Program-made: the position numbers and the translations under genes | The notes under the pieces: model-generated | Database searches by the model: none | What the model was told of the DNA's origin: nothing | The model's input: the letters and a program-made list of their open reading frames with translations, nothing else | NCBI GenBank assembly: GCA_028822675.1 | Contig: JAPKDE010000038.1 | Location: 1 to 16,535 of the forward strand | Reading direction: 5' to 3' | DNA length: 16,535 bases | Source of the DNA: Dehalococcoidia bacterium | Lineage (GTDB): Bacteria > Chloroflexota > Dehalococcoidia > UBA3495 | Shown: positions 1-6,780 of the stretch, piece after piece | Layout of the letters: every line of letters starts with the position of its first letter | How positions within the stretch are numbered: position 1 is the first letter of the stretch

Positions 1-199
1 GTTGTTCGGCCAAAAGTGAAGACAGGTGTGAATTTGTGGAGGGATAGCTGCCTACCAGCTCTGGCAGGCGCTCCTGCAAGTCCTCAATGAACTGGGTCGG
101 TGGGAAGTACCGGTTGGTCATGTAACAAAAATCTAAAACATTGTGATTCCAAAATCCTCCATAAAGGGAGGACAATTGGTCAACTTCTTGCGTGTGCAT
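1..199 (-). CDS. Class I/II PLP-dependent aminotransferase, N-terminal part (runs off the left edge)
   Basis: The minus strand is open from an ATG at 199 to the window edge, giving 66 residues. An in-frame TAG at 206-208 lies just upstream. An AGG-type ribosome site sits about six bases before the ATG; a second in-frame ATG at 121 is less likely because it would cut off well-conserved-looking sequence. The visible protein contains GGFWNHNVLDFCYMTNRYFPP-like sequence (residues about 14-34), followed by a helix-like ERLPELVGSYPS. This resembles the N-terminus of fold-type I aminotransferases of the histidinol-phosphate aminotransferase or threonine-phosphate decarboxylase type, where LDFSxNxNPxGPP precedes a conserved YP. 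The catalytic lysine and PLP site lie outside the window, so the substrate cannot be named. It is divergently oriented from the hydrolase at 742. Coding status is fairly sure; the family is inferred from a short N-terminus. Confidence 0.6.
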   Translation of the reverse strand, partial: MHTQEVDQLSSLYGGFWNHNVLDFCYMTNRYFPPTQFIEDLQERLPELVGSYPSTNSHLSSLLAEQ

Positions 200-258
200 A
201 GGTACCTACTTTTGGGACGACATAAGTCGTACCACATAGAAATGATTCAAAAATTGGT

Positions 259-309
259 GCAATTCGGCTGCGGATTCTAGGAATGCCAAAAAGCTAAAGG
301 CCGAATTGC
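259..309. repeat. 10-bp perfect inverted repeat
   Basis: GCAATTCGGC at 259-268 is matched by its exact reverse complement GCCGAATTGC at 300-309, with a 31-base spacer. It could form a stem or be a paired protein site. It lies 60 bases upstream of the aminotransferase start at 199. Function is unknown. Confidence 0.5.
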
Positions 310-347
310 GGAGTTGCCCTGGGTCTAGGAATGCCTAAAAAGGAAAG
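276..347. repeat. Short direct repeat, two copies 48 bases apart
   Basis: TCTAGGAATGCC occurs at 276-287 and again at 324-335. Each is followed by a similar A-rich tail (AAAAAGCTAAAGG and TAAAAAGGAAAG). Two copies only; this is not a CRISPR or a clear transposon footprint. Confidence 0.5.
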
Positions 348-451
348 TAGTTGAAGGTCGCTAGCGGAAGGGTAGAGGGCAGGGGGAAATAGCGCGGAAG
401 TTAGGTATGCGGGTATGGGTGGGGAAATTGTTAGTCATGGTGGTTCTCCAA

Positions 452-488
452 TTATCTGCCATTGCGATAATTTGTATCGCGCAGATAA
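452..488. other. Bulged 14-bp hairpin / palindromic element
   Basis: The right arm TATCGCGCAGATAA (475-488) pairs with TTATCTGC (452-459) and GCGATA (464-469). The four bases 460-463 bulge out and 470-474 form the loop. No T-run follows on either strand, so it is not a plain terminator. It sits 137 bases upstream of the promoter for the hydrolase at 742. It could be an operator or a structured RNA element; nothing else identifies it. Confidence 0.5.
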
Positions 489-624
489 CCTGGTCGTGGG
501 TATCCTAACACCTACTGGTTTGGTGGTCAAATTCCACTCAGTCTCTCGGGATGGTTAATATTGGCCTACCAAACCCAGCATCTACCCACGTCTACGAGCT
601 TTGATAACTGGGGCCAACTGTGCG

Positions 625-654
625 TTGACGTGCCGCCTATCGTCGGATGATAAT
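625..654 (+). promoter_or_regulatory. Sigma70-like promoter for the alpha/beta hydrolase
   Basis: TTGACG at 625-630 (five of six bases of the -35 consensus) and GATAAT at 649-654 (five of six of the -10 consensus) are 18 bases apart. Transcription would start near 661, giving a leader of about 80 bases before the ATG at 742. This is one of the best promoter matches in the window, but it is called by eye. Confidence 0.5.
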
Positions 655-683
655 CGCTGGGCCCTGAACAAGATTCAAACGAG

Positions 684-714
684 GTCAGCCTGATGGAGTT
701 CTGTCTAGGCTGAC
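684..714 (+). promoter_or_regulatory. 8-bp leader hairpin upstream of the hydrolase
   Basis: GTCAGCCT (684-691) and AGGCTGAC (707-714) are perfect complements around a 15-base loop, followed by TAATTT. The hairpin lies inside the predicted leader, 16 bases before the AGGAG ribosome site at 730-734. It could affect elongation or translation; the T-run is too short for a confident terminator. Confidence 0.4.
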
Positions 715-741
715 TAATTTACCCGTAACAGGAGCAAACTA

Positions 742-1539
742 ATGGCCACTGGCTCACTTACTTGGAAAGACGAACAGATTCAAATTGGCGATACCACTCT
801 CCACCTACGTCAGGGTGGTAGCGGCGACCCGATATTGGTGCTCCACGATGAAATGGGACGCACCGAGCCCTTAAATTACGCGGATGCCCTGGCCCAGGAT
901 TTCAGCCTGCAAATGCCGGCCCTGCCCGGTTTTGGGTCCACTGACCGGGTTGATTGGATCATGAGCGTTCGAGACTTGGCCAGTTGGTACCTGCGAGTGT
1001 TAGACGAGATGGGCGTGGGACGGGTTAATGTGATGGGCTTTTCCTTGGGCGGGTGGTTGGCCGCAGAAATGGCCTCTCAGTCTCCCAGCAGCTTTGGCAA
1101 AATGGCCTTGGTCGCTCCAACTGGGATTAAACCCGATTCGGGCGACATTTATGACATGTTCTTGGTCGTCGCTCGGGAGTACTTGGAAGAAGGGTTCCTG
1201 GACACCAGCGCCACACCGGAGTACGCCACTGCGTATCCGATGGAACCCAGCCCGGAGTTGGAAGAGCTCTGGGAGGTTGCCAGAGAAGAGGCCGCACGCT
1301 TGACCTGGCGTCCTTACATGTACCATGCAGCGCTTCCCCACTTGCTGGGCCGCTTGAAAGACCTGCCAACACTATTGGTTTGGGGAGAGAACGACGCCAT
1401 AATCCCGGCCAGTGCTGGTCAGCAATACCAGAAGGCAATTCAGGGATCGCGCTTGGAAATCATCGCCAACTGTGGTCACCATCCGGAGATGGAACAACCA
1501 GAAAAATTTATTGGCCTAATCAATGACTTCTTCGCCTAA
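742..1539 (+). CDS. Alpha/beta hydrolase
   Basis: A 265-residue cytoplasmic protein of the alpha/beta hydrolase fold, of normal length for the family. The nucleophile elbow GFSLGG places the catalytic serine at residue 101. An acid is likely at Asp218 in WGENDAIIP, and the histidine at 246 in NCGHHPEMEQP. The oxyanion-hole strand is VLHDEMGR (residues 33-40), where the more common HG is HD. A lid region of charged helices lies at about 135-190. The start is the ATG at 742, preceded by AGGAG at 730-734 with seven bases between. It appears to be transcribed alone from the promoter at 625-654. The substrate is not evident: esterase, C-C hydrolase and lactonase activities all occur in this fold. 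No signal peptide or membrane segment is visible. Confidence 0.88.
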   Translation: MATGSLTWKDEQIQIGDTTLHLRQGGSGDPILVLHDEMGRTEPLNYADALAQDFSLQMPALPGFGSTDRVDWIMSVRDLASWYLRVLDEMGVGRVNVMGFSLGGWLAAEMASQSPSSFGKMALVAPTGIKPDSGDIYDMFLVVAREYLEEGFLDTSATPEYATAYPMEPSPELEELWEVAREEAARLTWRPYMYHAALPHLLGRLKDLPTLLVWGENDAIIPASAGQQYQKAIQGSRLEIIANCGHHPEMEQPEKFIGLINDFFA

Positions 1540-1693
1540 GCCAATCAGTTTTTGTAACTAAACATGGAACAACCTGTATTGCCGGTGTTCAAAATATTCC
1601 GATCGCTGGTCTAATAAACCAACATCAACTACCCAGGCCTACTTCGGTATTACTTAAAAACTACTCGACGAAGATATTGCAGTGATCGTAAGA

Positions 1694-2170
1694 ATGAGTG
1701 GGCGGCAAAGCTAGACTTAGAGGTCTACGAGGAAGTAGAGAAGGATACCATCGCAACACACCAAGCTCTGATGGTTATGGTGATTGTCGCCGTGGCCACC
1801 GGAATCGGCTCGTTCGCGTCTGGCGGCGTGCTTGGATTCTTTGTTGGCATCGTCGGTGGAGTCGGTCTTTGGGCAATGTGGGCCTGGATCACCCACTATA
1901 TTGGCACCACCATACTGAAAACAGAGGCAACCAAGCCGACTGGGGACAACTGGCCCGCACGCTTGGTTTTGCCGAGTCACCCGGCGTACTGAAAGTGGTT
2001 GGTTTTATTCCGGTAATCGGCCCGCTGATCTTCTTCATAGCGTCTATCTGGCAATTAGTGGCAATCAAGGTGGCACTTGAATACGAGTCCTAAGGACGTG
2101 CGATTGGCGTCGCGCTGATTGGATTCATCCCTATTACATCGTGAGCGCAATTATCTTCTCATTGATCTAG
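1694..2170 (+). pseudogene. Broken YIP1-family membrane protein
   Basis: Joining three frames gives one continuous small membrane protein. Frame one (from about 1704) reads AAKLDLEVYEEVEKD and then a long Gly/Ala/Val-rich membrane region to ILKTEATK. A single-base loss between 1935 and 1936 moves the reading to a second frame (ADWGQLARTLGFAESPGV, then two further hydrophobic segments ending in VALEYES). That frame meets TAA at 2091-2093, continues as GRAIGVALIGFIP, and loses one more base in CCC at 2129-2131. The third frame (YYIVSAIIFSLI) ends in TAG at 2168-2170. The ATG at 1694 can be joined only by assuming another lost G in 1700-1702, so the start is uncertain. The order of short N-terminus, LGFAxSPGVL and later membrane segments is what small bacterial YIP1-domain proteins show. 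The parts that align well argue for recent damage or for sequence errors. No function is known for these proteins. Confidence 0.7.
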
Positions 2171-2185
2171 TCTGGCCAGACTAGA
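2166..2185. repeat. 20-bp perfect palindrome
   Basis: TCTAGTCTGGCCAGACTAGA reads the same on both strands with no spacer. It overlaps the final stop codon of the broken YIP1 gene and lies 18 bases before the terminator at 2203-2248. It could be a dimeric repressor site or an extra hairpin; there is no T-run after it. Confidence 0.6.
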
Positions 2186-2202
2186 CTTCAAACACCGCCC
2201 AA

Positions 2203-2248
2203 CAAAAAACCGCCTGTGGTGTAGCTCTCAGACCACCGGCGGTTTTTC
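2203..2248. terminator. Strong bidirectional intrinsic terminator
   Basis: ACCGCC (2209-2214) pairs with GGCGGT (2238-2243), and GTGGT (2216-2220) with ACCAC (2232-2236), with one mismatch and an 11-base loop. Runs of A at 2203-2209 and of T at 2243-2247 flank the stem, so it can act on both strands. It ends the minus-strand operon that finishes at 2313 and any plus-strand transcript through the broken YIP1 gene. Confidence 0.85.
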
Positions 2249-2312
2249 TTGTTATTGCAGACACGACACTAGCGTTGTTAGATGCTCATGAGATGTCTTG
2301 ATACTAGTTTTA

Positions 2313-3491
2313 TTACCAAGAACTCCGCAATATGGACATGATTGGCCCGGCGTCCGACACCGGAGTTGGGTTTGTCGCCAGAGCGCGATCGTGCAGTGTG
2401 GCCGCAGCTATCAGTTCCAACCCCTCTTCAGGCACACCAACATCACGCAGCCGACCCGGCAGACCCAATGACACTCGCAGGTCTTCCACCGCGTCCGCCG
2501 CCGCCATCGCTGCGTCCAAGTCGCTCATACCCGCCGTATCTACGCCCATTGCCTTGGCGATCAACGCCTGGCGGTCCGCTGAGGCTTCAGCATTAAACCG
2601 CATGGTATGCGGCAGCATGATGGCATTAGCATCTCCGTGAGGCACATCAAAGAGGCCGCCGACGTGGTGCGCGGTAGCCGTGTTAAGCCCCAAACCGCCA
2701 ACGCCGGACAAGGATGCCAATGATGCCGCCGTTTTGGTGTTCAACAGACAGTCCAAATCAAGGCTTGGACACTGCGGCAGGTATTCCACCAGCATTGAGA
2801 TTGCATGCAGGGCCATTGAGTCAGAGATTGGGTTGTGGCGGGTTGAATAGACCGTTTCCACTGCTATCCGCATCTGCCCCATGGCGGTGGACAACAAGAT
2901 GTTCATGGGAGTTGTCGCCAGGGCTTGGCCATCTATCACCACTGAACGCGGGATGGTTGAGGGATCGGCAACTACAACTTTTCGCCCAAGGTCTTTGTCG
3001 GCGAAACCAGCACCTCGGCTGAGTTCAGCACCTCCCATGGTGGTGGGCACGGTGACGATGGGCACTCGATTTGTGGACAGCTTGGGCAGTGTTATCTTGT
3101 CCGGCGGTTCAAATATCACTTGGTGATCGTGAATTCTCCCACCCTCGCCTAGCAACGTGGCAATGCCCTTGGTGGTGTCGTGGGTGCTGCCGCCGCCAAC
3201 ACTGACCAAGATGTCTGGTTTTACGTCTGAGGCCAGTAACATCGCCTCGTCCAGCGTGTGCACGGGCGAGTGTGGTGCCACCCCGGAGAACAGACCAACA
3301 AACCGGTCTCCCAGCGCTGCTTGTACCCGTTGGATAACGTCTGATTTCTCCAGTATCGATGGGCCGCAAGTGACCATTGCCCTAGTGGCACCCAATCGGT
3401 CTAAAACACCGGGTAAACCGCTGATGGCATCAGATGCACAAATGACTTCCTGGGCCACGCTGTTGAAACTGAACGACAAGGGTTGGGCCAC
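2313..3491 (-). CDS. Iron-containing alcohol dehydrogenase / maleylacetate reductase family oxidoreductase
   Basis: A 392-residue NAD(P)-dependent oxidoreductase of the group III (iron) alcohol dehydrogenase superfamily, of usual length. The N-terminal Rossmann part carries the dinucleotide motif GGGSTHDTTK (99-108) and the TVPTTMGGAE strand (147-156). The C-terminal helical domain has GLFDVPHGDANAIMLPH (279-295). By hand alignment to FucO, the metal ligands Asp196, His200 and His263 fall on Gly205, Ile209 and Thr271 here; only the PHG histidine (His285) remains. The enzyme may therefore not use iron, which suits a maleylacetate-reductase-like protein better than a classical alcohol dehydrogenase. 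The start is GTG at 3491 because GGAGGT lies six bases upstream. It is the last gene of an operon, 38 bases after the gene at 3530-5224, and the terminator at 2203-2248 follows. The substrate is unknown. Confidence 0.88.
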   Translation of the reverse strand: MAQPLSFSFNSVAQEVICASDAISGLPGVLDRLGATRAMVTCGPSILEKSDVIQRVQAALGDRFVGLFSGVAPHSPVHTLDEAMLLASDVKPDILVSVGGGSTHDTTKGIATLLGEGGRIHDHQVIFEPPDKITLPKLSTNRVPIVTVPTTMGGAELSRGAGFADKDLGRKVVVADPSTIPRSVVIDGQALATTPMNILLSTAMGQMRIAVETVYSTRHNPISDSMALHAISMLVEYLPQCPSLDLDCLLNTKTAASLASLSGVGGLGLNTATAHHVGGLFDVPHGDANAIMLPHTMRFNAEASADRQALIAKAMGVDTAGMSDLDAAMAAADAVEDLRVSLGLPGRLRDVGVPEEGLELIAAATLHDRALATNPTPVSDAGPIMSILRSSW

Positions 3492-3529
3492 TGAACTACC
3501 TCCGCTATTTGTTAAATCAGATCTTGAAT

Positions 3530-5224
3530 TCAGATTCCGCGGTCCGACCGCTCTGCCTCAACGGCAAACCACAGGGCCATACCGCCGCTGCGGTCGTCAA
3601 AACCGAAGATTGCCGGGCGGTCTAGGTACTCTCGGACGTTGTTCTGAACTCCGGTGCTCGCGCAGCCATCGACCACATTGCCAACATCGTCGACCCTTTC
3701 GGCAACGCCTTGCCAAGCCAGATCGACTGCGTCTTGGAAATCATCGGAAAGGAAACCAAATCGAATGCCGCGAGCCATCGCGTAACCCATCATGCAAGTG
3801 GCGGTGAACTCCAGGTATGAGCCCTGTACATCCAGTACGTTGTTTAGCATGCCAGACTGGTGTTGCAAACGGCGCAGTGACTCCATGAGCCGTCCGTACA
3901 TCGTGGTGATAGCAGGGCGCTGTGGATGGTCTTCCGGCAGGTAGGTCAGAGTCTCGGCCAAACCCATGGCGGCAAAACCGTTACCACGACCCCAGTAGTA
4001 GGCGGCAGAGCGGCAATGCCAGAACAGTCCGTGGCTCTGTTGAATCTTGCCGTTCACCATGAAATTGGCCAGGGTATCGGCATATTTAGTGTCGCCAGTC
4101 AGCTTGAAGGCACGTCCCAATATTGCTCCGCTCATGAACATATCTTCGGTGCGGAAATCAGGGTCGCAGGGTTTAGGGGCACTGCCTTGACCTCGAGACT
4201 CAAACCGGTCTGCCGCTTGAATGACCAGGTCGTTATAGCGAGCTTCGCCTGTGGCGTCGGCCAGTTCGTCGGCCCAGACCACCGATGCCAAAGCAGAAGG
4301 AGCCAGGTCCTCGGGCACTCCTGCCGACGTGAAGCCTTCCAGCAATCGTGCAATGTCAGGCGCTGGGTTTTCACTGGTTGGTTCCAGTTGGTGCAGACGC
4401 AGCCGGCCGCTGAGGGGCACTCCCTGTGTGTAGACAATGGGTTCAAAAGTGCGGCCATAGGCGTTCGCCAAGATCTTGGCGATCTCGACTTTGGAACGGT
4501 TGCGACGGACATCCAAAGATTTTCGCGCATCAGACGTGGTGAGCACGTCCAGTTGCCTAAGCATGCTGAACAAGCGACTCAGTTCCCGGGGAAGCTGTTC
4601 ATCGTTGGCGGTCAGCCGGATTCCTGGAATAGTCCCCAACCCGTCCGGGTGTCCAGTGCCCAGGGCCGCAAGCAGCCCCTGATCCCCGGTGACGGTCTTG
4701 GCAGCCAACCCAGGTGCAAGGCCCTGCCCCGCCTGGTTGACCTCCCATTGCAACGACTCACCAGAATGCAATTCCAAGACCAGATCAGGCGCTTGAAAAC
4801 AGATCCAACGCCAGAGATACCGTTTCTCCGGGTCTTCAGGGTCGTAGTAGAACTTGCCTTCTGGCGGGTAGACACCGGAGGGATTACCGCCGACGCCGTT
4901 GCCCGGTGCAGCATTTAATCTAAGGCCGTCTGGGTTGGCGCAGGGCACGGCGCTGAGGGCTATCCGCAGAGAAAGAACGTCACCGCCGCCGGCAAATAGT
5001 TCCAGAGCGTGGAGCGCCATGTCCACATCGGCGTTATGACCAGACAATCCGCCGATCAGCAGAATTCGAATTCTTGACGTCTCCACGGAGTAGGCGTTCC
5101 GGTCAATCAATGCTGGAATCTGCCCCATGGATCGGGTGACACCGCAGGCAGTGCGACTCCAAAAGCCAGGGCGAGCCCGCAGCAGTGTGTCGATGGCGTC
5201 TTTAATGGTTTGTTCTGTGGACAA
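3530..5224 (-). CDS. Fusion of an M14-like peptidase domain and a GH88/105-like unsaturated glycuronyl hydrolase domain
   Basis: A 564-residue protein with two parts and no signal peptide. Residues about 50-215 look like an M14 carboxypeptidase or deacylase-type domain: RIRILLIGGLSGHNAD (51-66), ALSAVPCANPDGLRLN (89-104) and DLVLELHSGE (147-156). The usual HGNE zinc motif after GG is SGHN here, so the ligands may be shifted (His63, Asp66, His153) or lost. Residues about 290-555 look like a GH105/GH88 (alpha/alpha)6 barrel. They include EDMFMSGAILGRA (360-372), where Asp361 would match the catalytic aspartate of YteR-type enzymes, then GLFWH (399-403), the hallmark WGRGNGFAAMGLAE (411-424) and QSGMLNNVLD (456-465). 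Such hydrolases act in the cytoplasm on unsaturated uronic-acid sugars released by lyases. The start is TTG at 5224, chosen because AGAGGAAGG ends five bases before it. It is the middle gene of the operon. The GH call is fairly strong; the M14 call is moderate. Confidence 0.8.
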   Translation of the reverse strand: MSTEQTIKDAIDTLLRARPGFWSRTACGVTRSMGQIPALIDRNAYSVETSRIRILLIGGLSGHNADVDMALHALELFAGGGDVLSLRIALSAVPCANPDGLRLNAAPGNGVGGNPSGVYPPEGKFYYDPEDPEKRYLWRWICFQAPDLVLELHSGESLQWEVNQAGQGLAPGLAAKTVTGDQGLLAALGTGHPDGLGTIPGIRLTANDEQLPRELSRLFSMLRQLDVLTTSDARKSLDVRRNRSKVEIAKILANAYGRTFEPIVYTQGVPLSGRLRLHQLEPTSENPAPDIARLLEGFTSAGVPEDLAPSALASVVWADELADATGEARYNDLVIQAADRFESRGQGSAPKPCDPDFRTEDMFMSGAILGRAFKLTGDTKYADTLANFMVNGKIQQSHGLFWHCRSAAYYWGRGNGFAAMGLAETLTYLPEDHPQRPAITTMYGRLMESLRRLQHQSGMLNNVLDVQGSYLEFTATCMMGYAMARGIRFGFLSDDFQDAVDLAWQGVAERVDDVGNVVDGCASTGVQNNVREYLDRPAIFGFDDRSGGMALWFAVEAERSDRGI

Positions 5225-5290
5225 AAATACCTTCCTCTGAACCGTTAGTAGTTAATTGGAATTCTTTGCGTAATTGAGAAGCCCGTCTCG

Positions 5291-6676
5291 TTATTTGGTA
5301 ATCAACGAGAGCTTGATTAGATCTACGGAGTCTGCCAGAGCATCCGGGTTTAATATCATGGTAATCATTTTTTCAACATTTGCTTTGGGCGTTGGGTGAA
5401 CTGCGTGGGCGGCGCAGTCACGAAATTTGTCCTTCAACTGTTCTATGGAAAGGGGATTATCAGGAGAACCAAAGGGAGATTCAAGCTCCACCGCCGATGT
5501 TTTACCACCAACACAGACAACTTCTATTTCAGCCCACCCTTTGGCCGCACCCGGCTTACTTTCGGACGTAACTAACTCTGATGCTGCCAATACTACGGGG
5601 TTGGTAAAGATATTGATCTCGTCGATTCCCACACCGCCCAAGGCCAGGCCGCAGCCGATCAGGTAGCGCACGCTGAACTGGGCTTCCACTTGGTGACTTG
5701 GCCTGGCGATGCCCGCGGATAGGTTGTAACGGGAATCGAGGGTCTCCGCGTCCATGCGGACAACCACGGACTCGATTTCGTTCTTCCCCAATTCTAGTTC
5801 GTGGTGCAGTTTTATAGCTGCGTCGATGAAAGCATGGGATGGCCGGACGCAGGGATAAGGTTTAAAGCTGATGCGGTCGCCTACGTATTCTTTCCCCAGG
5901 TCCTGGTCAATGATCGAGAGTTCGTAGCCGTCCGGTTGGTACATCGGGAAGAAACCATAGCGTCCGGCAAACACGTTTTCTGCCCCGGTAAATCCCTCTT
6001 TGGCCAAGAAGGCTGATAGCACTGCGCCGTGCGCGGCTTGGCCAGCTTGGAACCGCTTGGTGAGTGCGCCGTCGACGATGCACTGCCGGTTGCCTGCTGC
6101 CTGGCTATAGGCGATGCCAAAGGCATGGACCATCTGCTCTTGGCTCAACCCAATCAGCTTGCCTGCCGCCGCAGTGGCGCCAAAGATGCCAAAGCTGGCG
6201 GTACGGTGCCAACCACGGTCATCATGAGCGGCCAAACCAAGTCGGCAGGACACGTCCAACCCCAGCGTGGCGGCCAGTATTAACTGCTCACCGGAGACGC
6301 CGCCAACTGACTCAGCAATGGCCAAACTGGCAGCAAGGACCGACGTTCCAGGATGTACGTGGCCGCCTTTGTCATAGGTGTCGTCAAAATCCAGGGCGTG
6401 CCCCATGGCTGAATTGATCATTGCGGCATGGTGAGCTGGCATCTTGCCGCCAATAACGACCAGGCTGGATTCTTCCAAACCGCCCCAGTGTCCGTTAACC
6501 GCCACCAGTTCATCAATGCCTGGCGCCCCACTACCGCCAAGCATGGCACCAAAAGTGTCCAGTACGTCTCGTCTGGTGGCATCCAAACTCGCCTCTGGAA
6601 CGTCTTTGATGCCCGTATCAATCACATGGGCAGCCAGGGTATAGGCCGGGTCAACTGTTGTTTTCTTGGCAGCCAT
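5291..6676 (-). CDS. MmgE/PrpD family protein (first copy)
   Basis: A 461-residue protein of the MmgE/PrpD family, which includes 2-methylcitrate dehydratase, cis-aconitate decarboxylase and iminodisuccinate epimerase. Members usually dehydrate, decarboxylate or epimerise small di- or tricarboxylates in the cytoplasm. The helical domain contains the conserved AMGHALDFDDT (90-100) with its aspartates and HVHPGTSVLAASLAIAE (106-122). Further family blocks are GALTKRFQAGQAAHG, SFKPYPCVRPSHAF, and ESPFGSPDNPLS near the end. The ATG at 6676 has GGAG about 11 bases upstream. It is the first gene of a three-gene operon, 66 bases before the fusion gene at 5224, and lies after the terminator at 6721-6760, so it should have its own promoter. 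The exact substrate cannot be read from sequence; the neighbours suggest a role in carbohydrate-acid breakdown rather than the methylcitrate cycle. Confidence 0.88.
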   Translation of the reverse strand: MAAKKTTVDPAYTLAAHVIDTGIKDVPEASLDATRRDVLDTFGAMLGGSGAPGIDELVAVNGHWGGLEESSLVVIGGKMPAHHAAMINSAMGHALDFDDTYDKGGHVHPGTSVLAASLAIAESVGGVSGEQLILAATLGLDVSCRLGLAAHDDRGWHRTASFGIFGATAAAGKLIGLSQEQMVHAFGIAYSQAAGNRQCIVDGALTKRFQAGQAAHGAVLSAFLAKEGFTGAENVFAGRYGFFPMYQPDGYELSIIDQDLGKEYVGDRISFKPYPCVRPSHAFIDAAIKLHHELELGKNEIESVVVRMDAETLDSRYNLSAGIARPSHQVEAQFSVRYLIGCGLALGGVGIDEINIFTNPVVLAASELVTSESKPGAAKGWAEIEVVCVGGKTSAVELESPFGSPDNPLSIEQLKDKFRDCAAHAVHPTPKANVEKMITMILNPDALADSVDLIKLSLITK

Positions 6677-6695
6677 TTTCGACGGATCTCCAATA

Positions 6696-6701
6696 GTTAT
6701 A
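6696..6701 (-). promoter_or_regulatory. Possible -10 box of the MmgE/PrpD operon
   Basis: On the minus strand TATAAC lies about 20 bases upstream of the ATG at 6676, between the terminator and the gene. The -35 region is poor (TTTATG at 17 bases). A promoter is expected here because the terminator at 6721-6760 separates this operon from the one upstream. Confidence 0.25.
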
Positions 6702-6720
6702 TGAAGGGTTTATGCGGGCA

Positions 6721-6760
6721 TAAAAACGGCCTAGGGTGTTTGGTCACTCCCTGGGCCGTT
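6721..6760 (-). terminator. Intrinsic terminator after the flavin-oxidoreductase operon
   Basis: AACGGCC (6725-6731) pairs with GGCCGTT (6754-6760), and AGGG/TG with CA/CCCT inside it, giving a long stem with a small bulge. On the minus strand a run of five U follows from the As at 6722-6726. It lies 20 bases after the stop of the metallo-beta-lactamase gene and divides the two minus-strand operons. Confidence 0.75.
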
Positions 6761-6780
6761 CAACTGGTGCAGATTAAATC

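Larger units (their letters stand above)
200..741. other. Long non-coding stretch between divergent genes
   Basis: No convincing reading frame is seen in these 542 bases. They contain a short direct repeat, a 10-bp inverted repeat, a G-rich run (366-424), a bulged 14-bp hairpin (452-488), a sigma70-like promoter and a leader hairpin, listed separately. A minus-strand ORF of about 24 codons starting near 438 was judged chance. Confidence 0.7.

Noticed and set aside
276..347. Insertion-sequence end or attachment site
   Set aside because: No transposase or integrase gene, and no target duplication was visible nearby.
1564..1611. Short reading frame from ATG 1564 as the true N-terminus of the YIP1 gene
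   Set aside because: It is in the same frame, but a double TAA follows after 16 codons and no ribosome site precedes it; the link is not convincing.
3157..3807. 216-codon plus-strand frame across the junction of two minus-strand genes
   Set aside because: It covers parts of two recognised genes and has no family-like sequence.
3926..4918. 330-codon plus-strand open frame opposite the M14-GH105 gene
   Set aside because: It lies fully antisense to a protein with clear domain motifs, has no recognisable motif and no ribosome site; a shadow frame.
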